A stretch of DNA of 64,000 nucleotides from Saccharopolyspora indica (GCF_027853965.1 NZ_JAQGLB010000006.1:1-64000), one strand, 5' to 3'; shown: positions 33,277 to 42,447, numbered from the stretch's first letter. Numbers and translations are program-made. Notes: generated by a model from the sequence alone, not told the origin.

Positions 33277-34557
33277 GTGAGCACTCCACCGGCCAGCCGC
33301 GCCGCCGCCCAGGAGGAACCCGGCACGGCAACTAAGGTGTCCACGATGTCCGAGACGTCCTCCTCACCCGGACTGGTCGCCGTCCTGCGGCTGGTGCGCC
33401 TGGCCTTCCACGCCGGCTTCCTGCTGCTGCTGGCCATCGCCACCGCACGGGTCTGGCTGACCCACCCCACCGGGGCGACCGGCTGGCTGGCCGCGGCAGG
33501 CGCAGCACTGCTCACGGTCGTCTACTGCTTCGGCGCCGTCGTGCGCCACGCCCTGCACCGCCGGTGGCTGGCGATGAGCTGGCTGGCCGCCGTCACCGCG
33601 GTCTGGGCCGCGCTGCTGGCCATCAGCCCGGACTTCTCCTGGCTGGCCTTCCCGCTGTTCTTCCTGCACCTGCACCTGCTGCGCGGACTGCACGCCCTGG
33701 TCGCCGTGGTCGTGGTGACCGCACTCGTGGTGACCGCCCAGGGCTGGCGCACCGGTGCCTGGAGCGTGGGCATGGTGCTCGGCCCCATCATCGGCGCCGG
33801 CGTCGCCGTCATCATCACCTGGGGATACGCCGCCATCTACGCCGAGAACCAGCGCCGCCAAGCCCTCATCGACGACCTCACCCGCACCCGCGCCGAACTG
33901 GCCACCACCCAGCACCAGGCCGGCGTCGCCGCCGAACGCGAACGCCTCGCCCGCGAAATCCACGACACCCTCGCCCAAGGCCTCTCCAGCATCATCCTGC
34001 TGCTGCGCGCCGCCGAAACCGCCCTGCCGCCCGACGCCGACAAGGCCCGCGCCCGCATCACCGAAGCCCACCGCACCGCCGCCGACAACCTCGACGAAGC
34101 CCGCCGCTTCGTCCGCGACCTGCGCCCACCCTCGCTCAGCGACGCAGGCCTCCCACAAGCCCTGGACCGGCTGTGCCAGAACACCGCCCGCGAAACCGGA
34201 ACCGACTGCCGACTGCTCACCAACGGCGCACCGGTGGCACTGCCCTCCAGCTACGAGGTGGCGCTGCTGCGCGCCGCCCAGACCAGCCTGTCCAACGTCA
34301 CCCGCCACGCCCGCGCCACCACCACCGTGGTCACCCTCGGCTACCTCGACACCGAAGTCACCCTCGACATCTACGACGACGGCACCGGCTTCGACCCCAC
34401 CACCGCGCGCCCGGCCCCCGACGGCAGCGGCTACGGGCTGACCGGCCTGCGCGAACGCATCACCGCACTGGGCGGATCGATGGCGGTGGAATCCGCACCC
34501 GGCGACGGCACCGCGGTGGCCATCCGGCTGCCCCTGACCCCCGAGGAGATCCGGTGA
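33277..34557 (+). CDS. Sensor histidine kinase, NarL-system type
   Basis: A membrane kinase of about 426 residues. The first 190 residues contain some five hydrophobic helices and no large extracellular domain, so it may sense a signal within the membrane. HisKA_3 has the phosphorylated histidine in ERERLAREIHDTLAQGLSSIILLLRAAE, and the ATPase domain shows an N-box-like SNVTRHARAT, YDDGTGFDP and GYGLTGLRERITALGGSMAV. The GTG at 33277 has an AGAAAGG site five bases upstream; ATG 33346 is an alternative with shorter support. Stop and start of the response regulator overlap by one base. Confidence 0.9.
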   Translation: MSTPPASRAAAQEEPGTATKVSTMSETSSSPGLVAVLRLVRLAFHAGFLLLLAIATARVWLTHPTGATGWLAAAGAALLTVVYCFGAVVRHALHRRWLAMSWLAAVTAVWAALLAISPDFSWLAFPLFFLHLHLLRGLHALVAVVVVTALVVTAQGWRTGAWSVGMVLGPIIGAGVAVIITWGYAAIYAENQRRQALIDDLTRTRAELATTQHQAGVAAERERLAREIHDTLAQGLSSIILLLRAAETALPPDADKARARITEAHRTAADNLDEARRFVRDLRPPSLSDAGLPQALDRLCQNTARETGTDCRLLTNGAPVALPSSYEVALLRAAQTSLSNVTRHARATTTVVTLGYLDTEVTLDIYDDGTGFDPTTARPAPDGSGYGLTGLRERITALGGSMAVESAPGDGTAVAIRLPLTPEEIR

Positions 34558-35189
34558 TGGCCGACCCGCTGCGCATCCTGCTCGTCGACGACCACCCCGT
34601 GGTGCGCCGCGGCCTGCGCGCGATGTTCGACGACCGCCCCGACATGACCGTGGTCGCCGAAGCCGCCGACGGCCAAGCCGCCCTGGACGCCCTCACCGGC
34701 ACCGACGTCGACATCGTCCTGATGGACCTGCAGATGCCCACCGGCATGGACGGCGTCACCGCCACCCACCGCATCACCGCCGACTGCGGCCCACCGGTGC
34801 TCGTGCTCACCACCTACGACTCCGACGCCGACATCCTCGCCGCCGTCGAAGCCGGCGCCACCGGCTACATGCTCAAAGACGCCCCACCCGACGAGCTCTG
34901 CCAAGCCGTGCAACTGGCCGCCCGAGGCCAGACCGCACTGGCCCCCGGCGTCGCAGCCCGCCTGCTCGGCCACCTGCGCCGCCCCCAACCGGCCCTGAGC
35001 CCGCGCGAAGTGGAGATCCTGCAACTGCTCGCCCAGGGCCTGTCCAACCGCGCCCTGTCCAAAGCCCTGTTCATCAGCGAAGCCACCGTCAAGACCCACC
35101 TGGTGCACATCTACGACAAGCTCGACGTCGACAACCGCACCGCGGCCATCACCACCGCACTGCAACGCGGCATCATCCGCCCACGCTGA
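34557..35189 (+). CDS. Response regulator, NarL/FixJ family
   Basis: A 210-residue regulator. The receiver has ILLVDDHPVVRRGLRAMF, the phosphoacceptor aspartate in VLMDLQMPTG near residue 60, and TYDSDADILAAVEAGATGYMLKDAP. The LuxR-type helix-turn-helix is LSPREVEILQLLAQGLSNRALSKALFISEATVKTHLVHIYDKL. It is coupled to the kinase by a TGATG overlap, and its end overlaps the convergent membrane protein by 17 bases. It most likely controls the divergent ABC exporter. Confidence 0.93.
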   Translation: MADPLRILLVDDHPVVRRGLRAMFDDRPDMTVVAEAADGQAALDALTGTDVDIVLMDLQMPTGMDGVTATHRITADCGPPVLVLTTYDSDADILAAVEAGATGYMLKDAPPDELCQAVQLAARGQTALAPGVAARLLGHLRRPQPALSPREVEILQLLAQGLSNRALSKALFISEATVKTHLVHIYDKLDVDNRTAAITTALQRGIIRPR

Positions 35190-36006
35190 CCGGATCCGGC
35201 CCCTCCCGGAACCGATGACCACCCGCACGCAGGTGCCGGAACTCGAAGAACCCCAGCACCAACGTGGAGAGCAACCCGCCGATGTTGAGCCCCAACCACA
35301 ACACCGCAGGCACACCCTCGGTGTTCCACAGGTAGACCTCCCGAACGCTGACCACCAGCGCCAGCCCCACCGACCCCACCGGCGCCAGCAGCGGATGCAG
35401 CTCGCCGAGGCAGAAACCCGTCCGCGCCAACCAGTACACCGTGCACGCGAAGAACACCGCGCACCACGGGACCACGGTGAAGAACCCGGGCACGGCCAGC
35501 AGGAACGCCACCAGCCCCCACACCCCGGTGATCTGGCCGTCACCGTTGCCGTCGAGCAGGGAGAAGCTGCCGACGAAGGCGAAAACGCCCACCAACGGCA
35601 CGAAGCAGCAGGCCAGCCCGATTCCCACCCGCCGCAACAACCGCGGCACCGAGGCGACGAACCGGCGACGGTGAACCGACCGGGTCACCGCGAGCACCAC
35701 CAGGAACACCAGCGGGATCCCGGCCAGCGCGTACCCCGCGGTGAGCTGGGTCTTGGCCTGCACGTTGCTCAGAACGTCCAGCGGGGAGAGGTAGGCGCCG
35801 CTGGCGACGACGACCACCAGCAAACCGGTCGCCGCGCGCCAGAACCCGAGACGATCCAGCAACCGGTCCCGAGGCAGCTGCCCGACCCCGGGTTTGAGCA
35901 GGAACTTCGCGGTGGACCACGGCAGGAACACCGCCGCGATGATCCGCAGCGCCCGCCTCCCACCGCTTTCCGGAACCTGCGCTCCACGCACCTGCTGTCC
36001 CAACAC
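35173..36006 (-). CDS. Hypothetical polytopic membrane protein
   Basis: A 277-residue protein with six or seven hydrophobic helices, among them ATGLLVVVVASGAYL, GYALAGIPLVFLVVLAV, IGLACCFVPLVGVFAFVGSF, VWGLVAFLLAVPGFFTVVPWCAVFFACTVYWLA and AVLWLGLNIGGLLSTLVLGFFEF. A soluble insert carries LLDGNGDGQITG, which resembles a dockerin or EF-hand calcium loop. I do not recognise the family. GTG 36006 is the start. The 3' end overlaps the response regulator by 17 bases. Confidence 0.65.
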   Translation of the reverse strand: MLGQQVRGAQVPESGGRRALRIIAAVFLPWSTAKFLLKPGVGQLPRDRLLDRLGFWRAATGLLVVVVASGAYLSPLDVLSNVQAKTQLTAGYALAGIPLVFLVVLAVTRSVHRRRFVASVPRLLRRVGIGLACCFVPLVGVFAFVGSFSLLDGNGDGQITGVWGLVAFLLAVPGFFTVVPWCAVFFACTVYWLARTGFCLGELHPLLAPVGSVGLALVVSVREVYLWNTEGVPAVLWLGLNIGGLLSTLVLGFFEFRHLRAGGHRFREGPDPVSVGG

Positions 36007-36100
36007 GGTTCCCCCAGCGCCGCCGAGCGCGCCACAGCCTACCGACCCCAGACCCCGGCCCGACCGGAATCAGCGGCATTCACCCGCACGGGCCAACCCG

Positions 36101-36670
36101 CTAATCGCCGCCCTCCAGGTACGAACGACCGCGCGCCGAAAGACCGAACCCCACGCCCACCGGCTCCACCAGCCCCAGCTCCCGCAACTGCCACACATCG
36201 GACTTGCAGCGCGACGCCGGACGATTCCGCTCCACGGCGAGCTCACCGGCCCGGATACCGGGCTGCCGCCGCAACACCTCCAGCACCTGCCGCGTCCACG
36301 GCCCGCGCGGAGCCGAAACGTCCAGCCGCGCCAGCTGCTGATCGATCACCGCCCGCTCACGCCCACCCAGCACCACCGCCTCGGCCACCGGCCGCCCCGG
36401 CCCCTCGAAGGTGAGCGCGAGCCGGTAGACCTCACCCCGGCCGCGCTTGGCCAACGAGGCCCGCAATCCCGCCGCCGAACCGAAACCCGCACGCCGCGCA
36501 TCATCATCGGTGAGCTGCTCGGGATCGACCCGGCTGACCTCACCGACACCGATCAACCCCACCGCTGTGCTCAACCGGGTGCCCGCCTCGGCCAGCTGCG
36601 AAGGCCACCGCAGATAGGCCTCGCTGATCTCCCCGGCGGCCACACCCCGCAGGATCCGCTTGCTCAACAC
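36101..36670 (-). CDS. ASCH-like domain fused to winged helix-turn-helix
   Basis: A protein of about 189 residues. Residues 1-70 (LSKRILRGVAAGEISEAYLRWPSQLAEAGTRLSTAVGLIGVGEVSRVDPEQLTDDDARRAGF) follow the ASCH/PUA pattern for RNA binding, with the ELTDDDARRAGF-like end. Residues about 115-185 (PWTRQVLEVLRRQPGIRAGELAVERNRPASRCKSDVWQLRELGLVEPVGVGFGLSARG) read as a winged helix. The start is uncertain: GTG 36670 and TTG 36667 are both preceded by GGGTGGGG, while a longer frame reaches 36742. Its ASCH part may bind nucleobases or RNA. Confidence 0.6.
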   Translation of the reverse strand: MLSKRILRGVAAGEISEAYLRWPSQLAEAGTRLSTAVGLIGVGEVSRVDPEQLTDDDARRAGFGSAAGLRASLAKRGRGEVYRLALTFEGPGRPVAEAVVLGGRERAVIDQQLARLDVSAPRGPWTRQVLEVLRRQPGIRAGELAVERNRPASRCKSDVWQLRELGLVEPVGVGFGLSARGRSYLEGGD

Positions 36671-36780
36671 CCCACCCACGCTAACCGGCAGCCACCGATG
36701 GTGGGACAGCACCACGCGATGATCACGAAACGCTCTCGCCAACTACCGCCCGCGCATCCCACCAGGGGAGAATCGAGGCC

Positions 36781-37503
36781 ATGCTGCAGGTCTGCCTCAA
36801 CGGCGCCCGGTCACCGCGAGAGCACTTCCACCTGCCCGTGCACCCGGAAGAACTGGCCAAAGCCGCCGCCGACGCCGTGGCCGCCGGAGCCACCGACATC
36901 CACCTGCACCCCAAAGCCCCCGACGGCACCGACAGCCTCGACCCGCACCTGGTCGCCGCCACCCTGCGCGCGGTGCGAGCCGCCACCCCCGGCATCCCCG
37001 TCGGCATCACCACCGGAGCCTGGACCGCACCGGATGCCACCGCCCGCGTCCGCGCCATCCGAGCCTGGACCGTGCTGCCCGACCACGCCTCGGTCAACTG
37101 GCACGAACCCGGAGCCGACGACATCGCCGCGGCCCTGCTCGAACGCGGCATCGGCATCGAAGCGGGCATCCACTCCGGCACCGACGCCGACCAGCAGTTC
37201 CGCAACTCACCACACCGCCTCCGCGTCCTGCGCGTGCTCGCCGAAGTCACCGACCGCACCGCCCGCGGCGCGGCGGCCACCGCCGAAACCCTGCTGACCC
37301 GGCTGCGCCCGGCACCCGCCCCGATCCTGCTGCACGGCCAAGCCGCCGGAGCCTGGCCGGTGCTGGCCGCAGCAGCCCGCCACGGCCTGAACACCCGCAT
37401 CGGCCTGGAAGACACCCTCGCGCTGCCCAACGGCCAGATCGCCACCGACAACGCCGAACTCGTCACCGCCGCCATCACCCTGCTCACCGAAGGGGCACCG
37501 TGA
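36781..37503 (+). CDS. BKACE family protein (3-keto-5-aminohexanoate cleavage-like)
   Basis: A 240-residue protein of the beta-keto acid cleavage enzyme family (DUF849). The zinc-binding HxH is in ATDIHLHPKAPDG near residue 41, IPVGITTGAWTAPD and ASVNWHEPGADDIAAALLERGIGIEAGIHS follow, and LLHGQAAGAWPVLAAAARHGLNTRIGLEDTL matches the final strands with the glutamate ligand. Members cleave beta-keto acids with acetyl-CoA; the substrate cannot be told. It is 50 to 60 residues shorter than typical members. ATG 36781 is used, and the stop overlaps the thioesterase start (GTGA). Confidence 0.85.
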   Translation: MLQVCLNGARSPREHFHLPVHPEELAKAAADAVAAGATDIHLHPKAPDGTDSLDPHLVAATLRAVRAATPGIPVGITTGAWTAPDATARVRAIRAWTVLPDHASVNWHEPGADDIAAALLERGIGIEAGIHSGTDADQQFRNSPHRLRVLRVLAEVTDRTARGAAATAETLLTRLRPAPAPILLHGQAAGAWPVLAAAARHGLNTRIGLEDTLALPNGQIATDNAELVTAAITLLTEGAP

Positions 37504-37904
37504 CCACCGACCACCAGCAGCTGATCGCCCTGATGCCCTTCGCCGAAGCCATCGGCGTGCGCCTCACCGACGCCACCCCGCACGAAGTCCGCGCCCACCT
37601 GGACTGGGCACCCCAGCACTGCACCGCGGGAGGCGTGCTGCACGGGGGAGCGGTCATGACCCTGGCCGACGCCGCCGGAGCGATCTGCGCCTTCCTCAAC
37701 CTGCCCGAAGGCGCGGGCACCGCCACCACCGAATCCAAGACGAACTTCTTCCGCGCCCTGCGCGAAGGCACCCTGCACGCGGTGAGCCGCCCACTGCACA
37801 TCGGCCGCACCAGCATCACCGTGCAGACCGAACTGCTCGACACCACCGGCCGCCGCATCGGCCACACCACCCAGACCCAAGCCGTCCTGGACGCACGCCC
37901 CTAA
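37500..37904 (+). CDS. PaaI-family hotdog thioesterase
   Basis: A 134-residue hotdog-fold thioesterase. LDWAPQHCTAGGVLHGGAVMTLADAAGAICAFLNL contains the GGxxHGG-like active-site strand and helix, followed by ATTESKTNFFRAL. It would hydrolyse acyl-CoA esters, here plausibly the product of the BKACE enzyme encoded immediately upstream with a four-base overlap. Its stop overlaps the convergent MerR stop by four bases. Confidence 0.9.
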   Translation: MTTDHQQLIALMPFAEAIGVRLTDATPHEVRAHLDWAPQHCTAGGVLHGGAVMTLADAAGAICAFLNLPEGAGTATTESKTNFFRALREGTLHAVSRPLHIGRTSITVQTELLDTTGRRIGHTTQTQAVLDARP

Positions 37905-38680
37905 CCCGCCCCGGGCACGCGAATCCCGGCCGAGCGCAGCTCGGTCTCCACCAGCGCCACCAGCCTGGCCGCCCCCGACCCCCGGTCGTCACCGTGGTGG
38001 GCGACCAGCCGGTACCGGGTCGCGGCCTCCGAACGAGCTTGCAGACCGGTCACGATCTTCAGCAGCACGGGATTGGCGAGGCAGTGCTCGACGAAAGCGG
38101 TGACGAGCTCACCGATGCGCGGATCGTCCGGCTCCCACTCCATCGCCTCGACCCCGCGCCGGAACAGAGCGACGAACCGCGCATCGCCGAGCGCCTGCTC
38201 CACGTGGTCGAGGTAGTCGTCGAACCCTTCCGGGACCAGCGCCCTGGCCAGCACCCACCCCTCCCTGGTCGCCGCCACCTCCGCCGCGGGCAACCCGAGC
38301 CCGGGCATCCGCGCCAGCAGCGCCACAGCACGATCGGGCAGCAACGCCCGGTCACCATCGGCCAGCCGGTGCAGCACCTCCCGCCGCGCCACCAGCTCCT
38401 CGATCCGCTCGGTCAACTGCCGATCGACATCGGCCAACGCCGCGGCGAACACCTCGGCATCGGCATCGAGCAGGAACCCGATCTCCGCCAGCGGCACCCC
38501 GGCACCCGCCAGCGTCCGGACCCGCACCAGCCGCAACAGCTCCGCCGACCCGTACCGCCGGTAACCGGAACCATCGCGCTCCGGCTCCGCGACCAGCCCC
38601 AGCTTGTGGTAGTGCCGAACCGTCTTCACCGTGACGCCCACGAAGGCCGCCGCCTGCCCGATCGTGACCCCGTCGCTCAT
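37901..38680 (-). CDS. MerR-family regulator with long effector domain
   Basis: A 259-residue regulator. The MerR helix-turn-helix is VTIGQAAAFVGVTVKTVRHYHKLGLVAEPERDGSGYRRYGSAELLRLVRVRTLAGAGVPLAEIGFLL at residues 4-72. About 180 residues of helical effector domain of the TipA type follow, with no metal-binding cysteines, so it probably senses an organic ligand. It is four bases downstream of the serine hydrolase gene and likely the last gene of that operon. Confidence 0.9.
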   Translation of the reverse strand: MSDGVTIGQAAAFVGVTVKTVRHYHKLGLVAEPERDGSGYRRYGSAELLRLVRVRTLAGAGVPLAEIGFLLDADAEVFAAALADVDRQLTERIEELVARREVLHRLADGDRALLPDRAVALLARMPGLGLPAAEVAATREGWVLARALVPEGFDDYLDHVEQALGDARFVALFRRGVEAMEWEPDDPRIGELVTAFVEHCLANPVLLKIVTGLQARSEAATRYRLVAHHGDDRGSGAARLVALVETELRSAGIRVPGAG

Positions 38681-38684
38681 CCGC

Positions 38685-39806
38685 TCAGCCCCCGAACACC
38701 TCGTCGACGAGCCTGCGCTGAGCCTCGACGAACGCCGCCCCGATGGACAGCGGCTCATCGTCCACGTAGTTCAGCGCGGCGGACAACGTCGTGCCGCCGT
38801 CGACCGAGCTGCACATCAGCACCGAGTGCCCCACGCTGGCCCCGTTGTGCGAGATGACGGTGCCACCATCATCGACGAACACCCCCAAGCCGTAATTCGC
38901 GTCCGGGAGGCCCGTCGGTCGCGGAGCGCGCATCTCGGCCAGCAGCTCAGCAGGCAGGAGCCCACCACCGTTGAGCGCCGAGAAGAACGTGCACAGGTCC
39001 CGGGTCGTCGAGATCATGTCGCCACCGGCGGAGACCCACGACGGGTTCTGCCGGGTGACGTCGACCGTCCGCAGCTCACCGGACTCCTCGTAGCGGTAGT
39101 AGGCACGGGCGCACGGCTCGGGGATCTCCGCCGAGGCACCGGGCACCACCGTGCCCGACAGCCCCAGCGGATCCAGGATCCGCCGCCGCGTCTCCACGCT
39201 GATCGGGCAGCCGGAGACCTGCTCGACCAGCAGGCGGGCCAGCACGTAGTTGGTGTTGGAGTAGCTCCAGCCCGCCCCCGGCTCGAACCGCGCCGGCCGG
39301 GACAGCCCTTCCCGCACCAGCTCCTCCGGCCGCCAGGTGCGGAACCGCTCCGCCAGCCACTCCCGGCCCGTGCTGCCGTAGGGGATCGGGATCGCCTGCA
39401 CGACCGACCCGTCCTCGTAGACCTCACCGGTGAAGTTGAACAGCCCGCTGGTGTGCTGCAGCAGCATCCGCACCGTGATCCGCCCGTCCAGCCCGAACCC
39501 GGGCAGCTGATCGGCCACCGGGTCGTCCAGCCCGATCCGGCCCTCAGCGACCAGCTGCAGCACCACAACAGCGGTGAAGGTCTTGGTGCTGCTGCCGATC
39601 CGGACGTGCCCGTCGACCGGCGGTGCCACCGACCCGCCCAGCTCCGCCGCCCCGGCGCTGCCCACCCACTCGCCCCGCTCATCGCGCACCCGCAGCGACA
39701 CCCCGGTGAAACCGGATTCGACGATCTCCTCGATGGCCCTCCGCAGCGCCCGCCCGGCAGCGGTGGTGGGCTCGTCGTGGTCCTGGCCGGAAAAGCTGAT
39801 GGACAT
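38685..39806 (-). CDS. Serine hydrolase, beta-lactamase/D-Ala carboxypeptidase family
   Basis: A 373-residue protein of the beta-lactamase-related family. The three active-site motifs are all visible: SxxK in GSSTKTFTAVVVLQLV near residue 79, YSN in WSYSNTNYVLARLL near residue 180, and an HNG triad in HNGASVGHSV near 320. No signal peptide is present, so an esterase or cytosolic peptidase is likely. ATG 39806 has an AAGGAA site. It lies 74 bases downstream of the alpha/beta hydrolase. Confidence 0.88.
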   Translation of the reverse strand: MSISFSGQDHDEPTTAAGRALRRAIEEIVESGFTGVSLRVRDERGEWVGSAGAAELGGSVAPPVDGHVRIGSSTKTFTAVVVLQLVAEGRIGLDDPVADQLPGFGLDGRITVRMLLQHTSGLFNFTGEVYEDGSVVQAIPIPYGSTGREWLAERFRTWRPEELVREGLSRPARFEPGAGWSYSNTNYVLARLLVEQVSGCPISVETRRRILDPLGLSGTVVPGASAEIPEPCARAYYRYEESGELRTVDVTRQNPSWVSAGGDMISTTRDLCTFFSALNGGGLLPAELLAEMRAPRPTGLPDANYGLGVFVDDGGTVISHNGASVGHSVLMCSSVDGGTTLSAALNYVDDEPLSIGAAFVEAQRRLVDEVFGG

Positions 39807-39880
39807 GGCGCGTTCCTTCGTCTCGGTGGTGGCGGCGCGCTGCCGCTGCGCCGAGCTTCCACCCTGACCCGAGGTCAACC

Positions 39881-40789
39881 TCAACCATGATCCCGATCAC
39901 AGCCGCCCGCGGCCCGGTCCAGCCCGTCCAGGAAGGACGTGATCGCCGCGGCCACCTCATCAGGCTGATCCAGCGGCGCCAGGTGCCCAGCACCACCGAT
40001 CTCGGCCAGCACCGCCCCCGGAGCCGCCGCCACGGCTCGCCGCATCACCGCCCGGCCCACCAACGCGTCCTCCCGCCCGTGCACCCACAACGACGGAACC
40101 CGCAGTCGCGGCAGCTCCGGGATGTGGTTGAGCCGCATCCGCCGCGGCCCGTAAGCAGCGATCTGCCAGTCGTCCAACGCACGTTCGCCGTGCTCGACCC
40201 GGCGCCGCGCCTCGGCCCCGATCAACTCCATCAGCACCCCGAGATCCCGCGTTCCCTCGCCCCGGGCGAACGTCCGGAGCATCGAGCGCCGCAGCACCGA
40301 CGGCGAAGCCGCCCACCGCATCGACCAGCGCAGCAGGGGAGAGCACTGCAACGACAACCACGTCAGCAACTGCAGCGGCCGCTTGTCGTCCAGCCCGCCC
40401 GGGTTGATCGCCACGAGCCCCGCGACCCGCTCCGGACGCGCCAACGCGTAGCCGATGCCGACCCCACCGCCCATCGACAGCCCCACCAGCACAGCGCGGG
40501 AGACGCCGAGGTGATCCAGCAGCTCCTCGACGACCCGCTCCATCCGCGCCTGGTCCAGCAACCCCTCCCACGGCCGCGACCCGCCGTGCCGCGGCATGTC
40601 CACCGCCACCACGCGCCGATCCCGGGCCAGCGCCGGCATCAGGTGCCGCCAGGTCAGCTCCGCGGTGTCCAGCATCGCCCCGTGCAACAGCACCACGCAC
40701 GGCGCACCCGCCGGCCCCGCCTGGTACACCCGCAACGGCCCCTGCGGCAGGTCGACGTCCTGGTGATCAGCGAAAACACCGGTGCTCAT
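39881..40789 (-). CDS. Alpha/beta-fold hydrolase
   Basis: A 302-residue hydrolase. The oxyanion motif is VVLLHGAMLD, the nucleophile elbow AVLVGLSMGGGVG (GxSxG) lies near residue 111, the acid is in LWVHGREDALVG and the histidine in GAGHLAPLDQPDE. The substrate is unknown, with esters, lactones and epoxides possible. It overlaps the TetR stop by four bases (ATGA) and precedes the serine hydrolase gene. Confidence 0.92.
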   Translation of the reverse strand: MSTGVFADHQDVDLPQGPLRVYQAGPAGAPCVVLLHGAMLDTAELTWRHLMPALARDRRVVAVDMPRHGGSRPWEGLLDQARMERVVEELLDHLGVSRAVLVGLSMGGGVGIGYALARPERVAGLVAINPGGLDDKRPLQLLTWLSLQCSPLLRWSMRWAASPSVLRRSMLRTFARGEGTRDLGVLMELIGAEARRRVEHGERALDDWQIAAYGPRRMRLNHIPELPRLRVPSLWVHGREDALVGRAVMRRAVAAAPGAVLAEIGGAGHLAPLDQPDEVAAAITSFLDGLDRAAGGCDRDHG

Positions 40790-41457
40790 GCTTCTCCCAC
40801 CTGGTCGGCGAGCAAGTCCAGCAACCGCGAATGAGCCCGGTGCGCGGCCTCCGGATCACCGTCACCGCCCACCTCCCACCCGGCGGAGACCAACCCGGCC
40901 ATCAGCTCCACGGCCCGGCCCAACTGCTCACCGGTCAGCGCACCCACCGTCGCCGACGCGTTCGCCAGACCCACGGCGAACACCGACATCACCAACGAGG
41001 CCGCCGCCGGATCCAGATCAGCGCGCAGCAGCCCCGCCCGGCTCAGCTCGGCGACGTAGTCCGACAACCACTCCATCCGCGGCCGGTACCGCTGCGGCCC
41101 CTTCTCCCGCAGGTAGCCGCCCAGCGCACCGTCATCGGCCAGATAGCAGGCGAGCATGAGCTCATCACCCAGCAGCGCCTCCAGCCCGAAGCGGTAGACC
41201 GCCGACAGCGACACCGGCAGCGCACTGCCGTCCACCCGGTCGCGCACCACCTGCGTCAGCGCCCGCGCGGAGCGGACGAGCAAGGCGTCCAGCAACGCCT
41301 CCTTGGAGGGGAAGTCCAGGTAGACCGCCCCCTTGCCGACTCCCGCGCGGCGGGCGATCTCGGCGATGGTGGTGTGCTGGTAGCCCTTCTCCAGGACGAT
41401 CGCGCGCGCCTGGTCCAGGATCACGTTCGCACGGTCGGGAATGGTCGCACGGGGCAT
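40786..41457 (-). CDS. TetR-family regulator
   Basis: A 223-residue repressor. The helix-turn-helix is ANVILDQARAIVLEKGYQHTTIAEIARRAGVGKGAVYLDFPSKEALLDALL at residues 9-59; the helical ligand domain follows. It heads an operon with the hydrolase at 39881 and faces a GNAT gene across a 34-bp inverted repeat that is probably its operator. Confidence 0.95.
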   Translation of the reverse strand: MPRATIPDRANVILDQARAIVLEKGYQHTTIAEIARRAGVGKGAVYLDFPSKEALLDALLVRSARALTQVVRDRVDGSALPVSLSAVYRFGLEALLGDELMLACYLADDGALGGYLREKGPQRYRPRMEWLSDYVAELSRAGLLRADLDPAAASLVMSVFAVGLANASATVGALTGEQLGRAVELMAGLVSAGWEVGGDGDPEAAHRAHSRLLDLLADQVGEA

Positions 41458-41470
41458 GGCACCTCCACGT

Positions 41471-41504
41471 CGTAGTGACCATAATCGTACATCAGGTCAC
41501 TACG
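41471..41504. promoter_or_regulatory. TetR operator
   Basis: Two perfect 10-base inverted arms, CGTAGTGACC at 41471-41480 and GGTCACTACG at 41495-41504, are separated by 14 bases. It lies 13 bases upstream of the TetR start and about 90 bases upstream of the divergent GNAT, so it could control both. Confidence 0.85.
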
Positions 41505-41590
41505 GCAGAATCGGAGGGCGGTCGGAACAAAGCGGTCCGACCGCACGGGAAAGCCCCCGTCAACACCGACCAGCTGCCCCAGGAGGCCCG

Positions 41591-42391
41591 GTGCCCATCC
41601 CGGCGGACTCGATCGAATCCATGCACCAGCTCGCCGCGTCCTGGCGCCCGTTGGTGCTCGACCACAACCCGCACGGCGATACCCGAGACGTCCCGGGAAT
41701 CGCCGTGCGCTGGGCTGATTCCCAGTTCCCGCTCTGGAACTGCATCACGCTGACCGACATCGACGCGAACGCGGCGTGCGTCGCAGAACGCCTGGAACAC
41801 GCCGCGGACATCATGCGCGCCAAGCGGTTCCCCGGCCTGGTCGCGATCTTCGAAGACCTCCTCGCCGACGACGCCCGCACAGCGCTGAGCTCAGCGGCCG
41901 AGAAGGCAGGACTCCAGCACGCCTTCACAGGAACAGGCATGGCCGCAGACCCGCTACCCCTGCCCGAACCCGAGCACCCCGACCTGACGTTCGTGCGAGT
42001 GCGCACCGAATCCCAGCTGCGCGACTACGCCGACCTCAACTCACGCGCCCAAGGATTCCCGCTGTCGGCCGGCCGCGACGGCCTGACCGGCTCCGCGTTG
42101 TGGAAGAACCAGGTGCACGCCTACCTCGGCCTGCACAACGACGTTCCGGTGACCTGCGCGGCGGCGACGGAAGCCGACGGTCGCCTCTTCGTCCTGCTCG
42201 TCGCGACCGATCCGCGATGGCAACGCAGGGGCTACGGCGCGGCGGCAACGCGAAAAGCGCTCCACGAAGCAGCCAAAGCAACCGGCCTGACCCGAGCAAC
42301 CCTGCACGCAACACCCGCCGGAGCTCCCGTGTACGCCCGAATGGGATTCAAACCGAACTCACCGATCCACTTCTACGGCCTGCACGCCTGA
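41591..42391 (+). CDS. GNAT family N-acetyltransferase
   Basis: A 266-residue protein with a longer N-terminal domain (residues 1-125), then a C-terminal GNAT domain: DLTFVRVRTESQLRDYADLNSRAQGFPL, VPVTCAAATEADGRLFVLLVATDPRWQRRGYGAAATRKALHEAAKATGLTRATLHATPAGAPVYARMGF. The acetyl-CoA loop is QRRGYG. GTG 41591 lies four bases after AGGAGG. It is transcribed divergently from TetR and may be in its regulon. Confidence 0.88.
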   Translation: MPIPADSIESMHQLAASWRPLVLDHNPHGDTRDVPGIAVRWADSQFPLWNCITLTDIDANAACVAERLEHAADIMRAKRFPGLVAIFEDLLADDARTALSSAAEKAGLQHAFTGTGMAADPLPLPEPEHPDLTFVRVRTESQLRDYADLNSRAQGFPLSAGRDGLTGSALWKNQVHAYLGLHNDVPVTCAAATEADGRLFVLLVATDPRWQRRGYGAAATRKALHEAAKATGLTRATLHATPAGAPVYARMGFKPNSPIHFYGLHA

Positions 42392-42447
42392 ACCAGGAAG
42401 CAGGGGAGAGGCCGACTCGACCGCGGCCCGCCCGGTGCAGCCGCACA

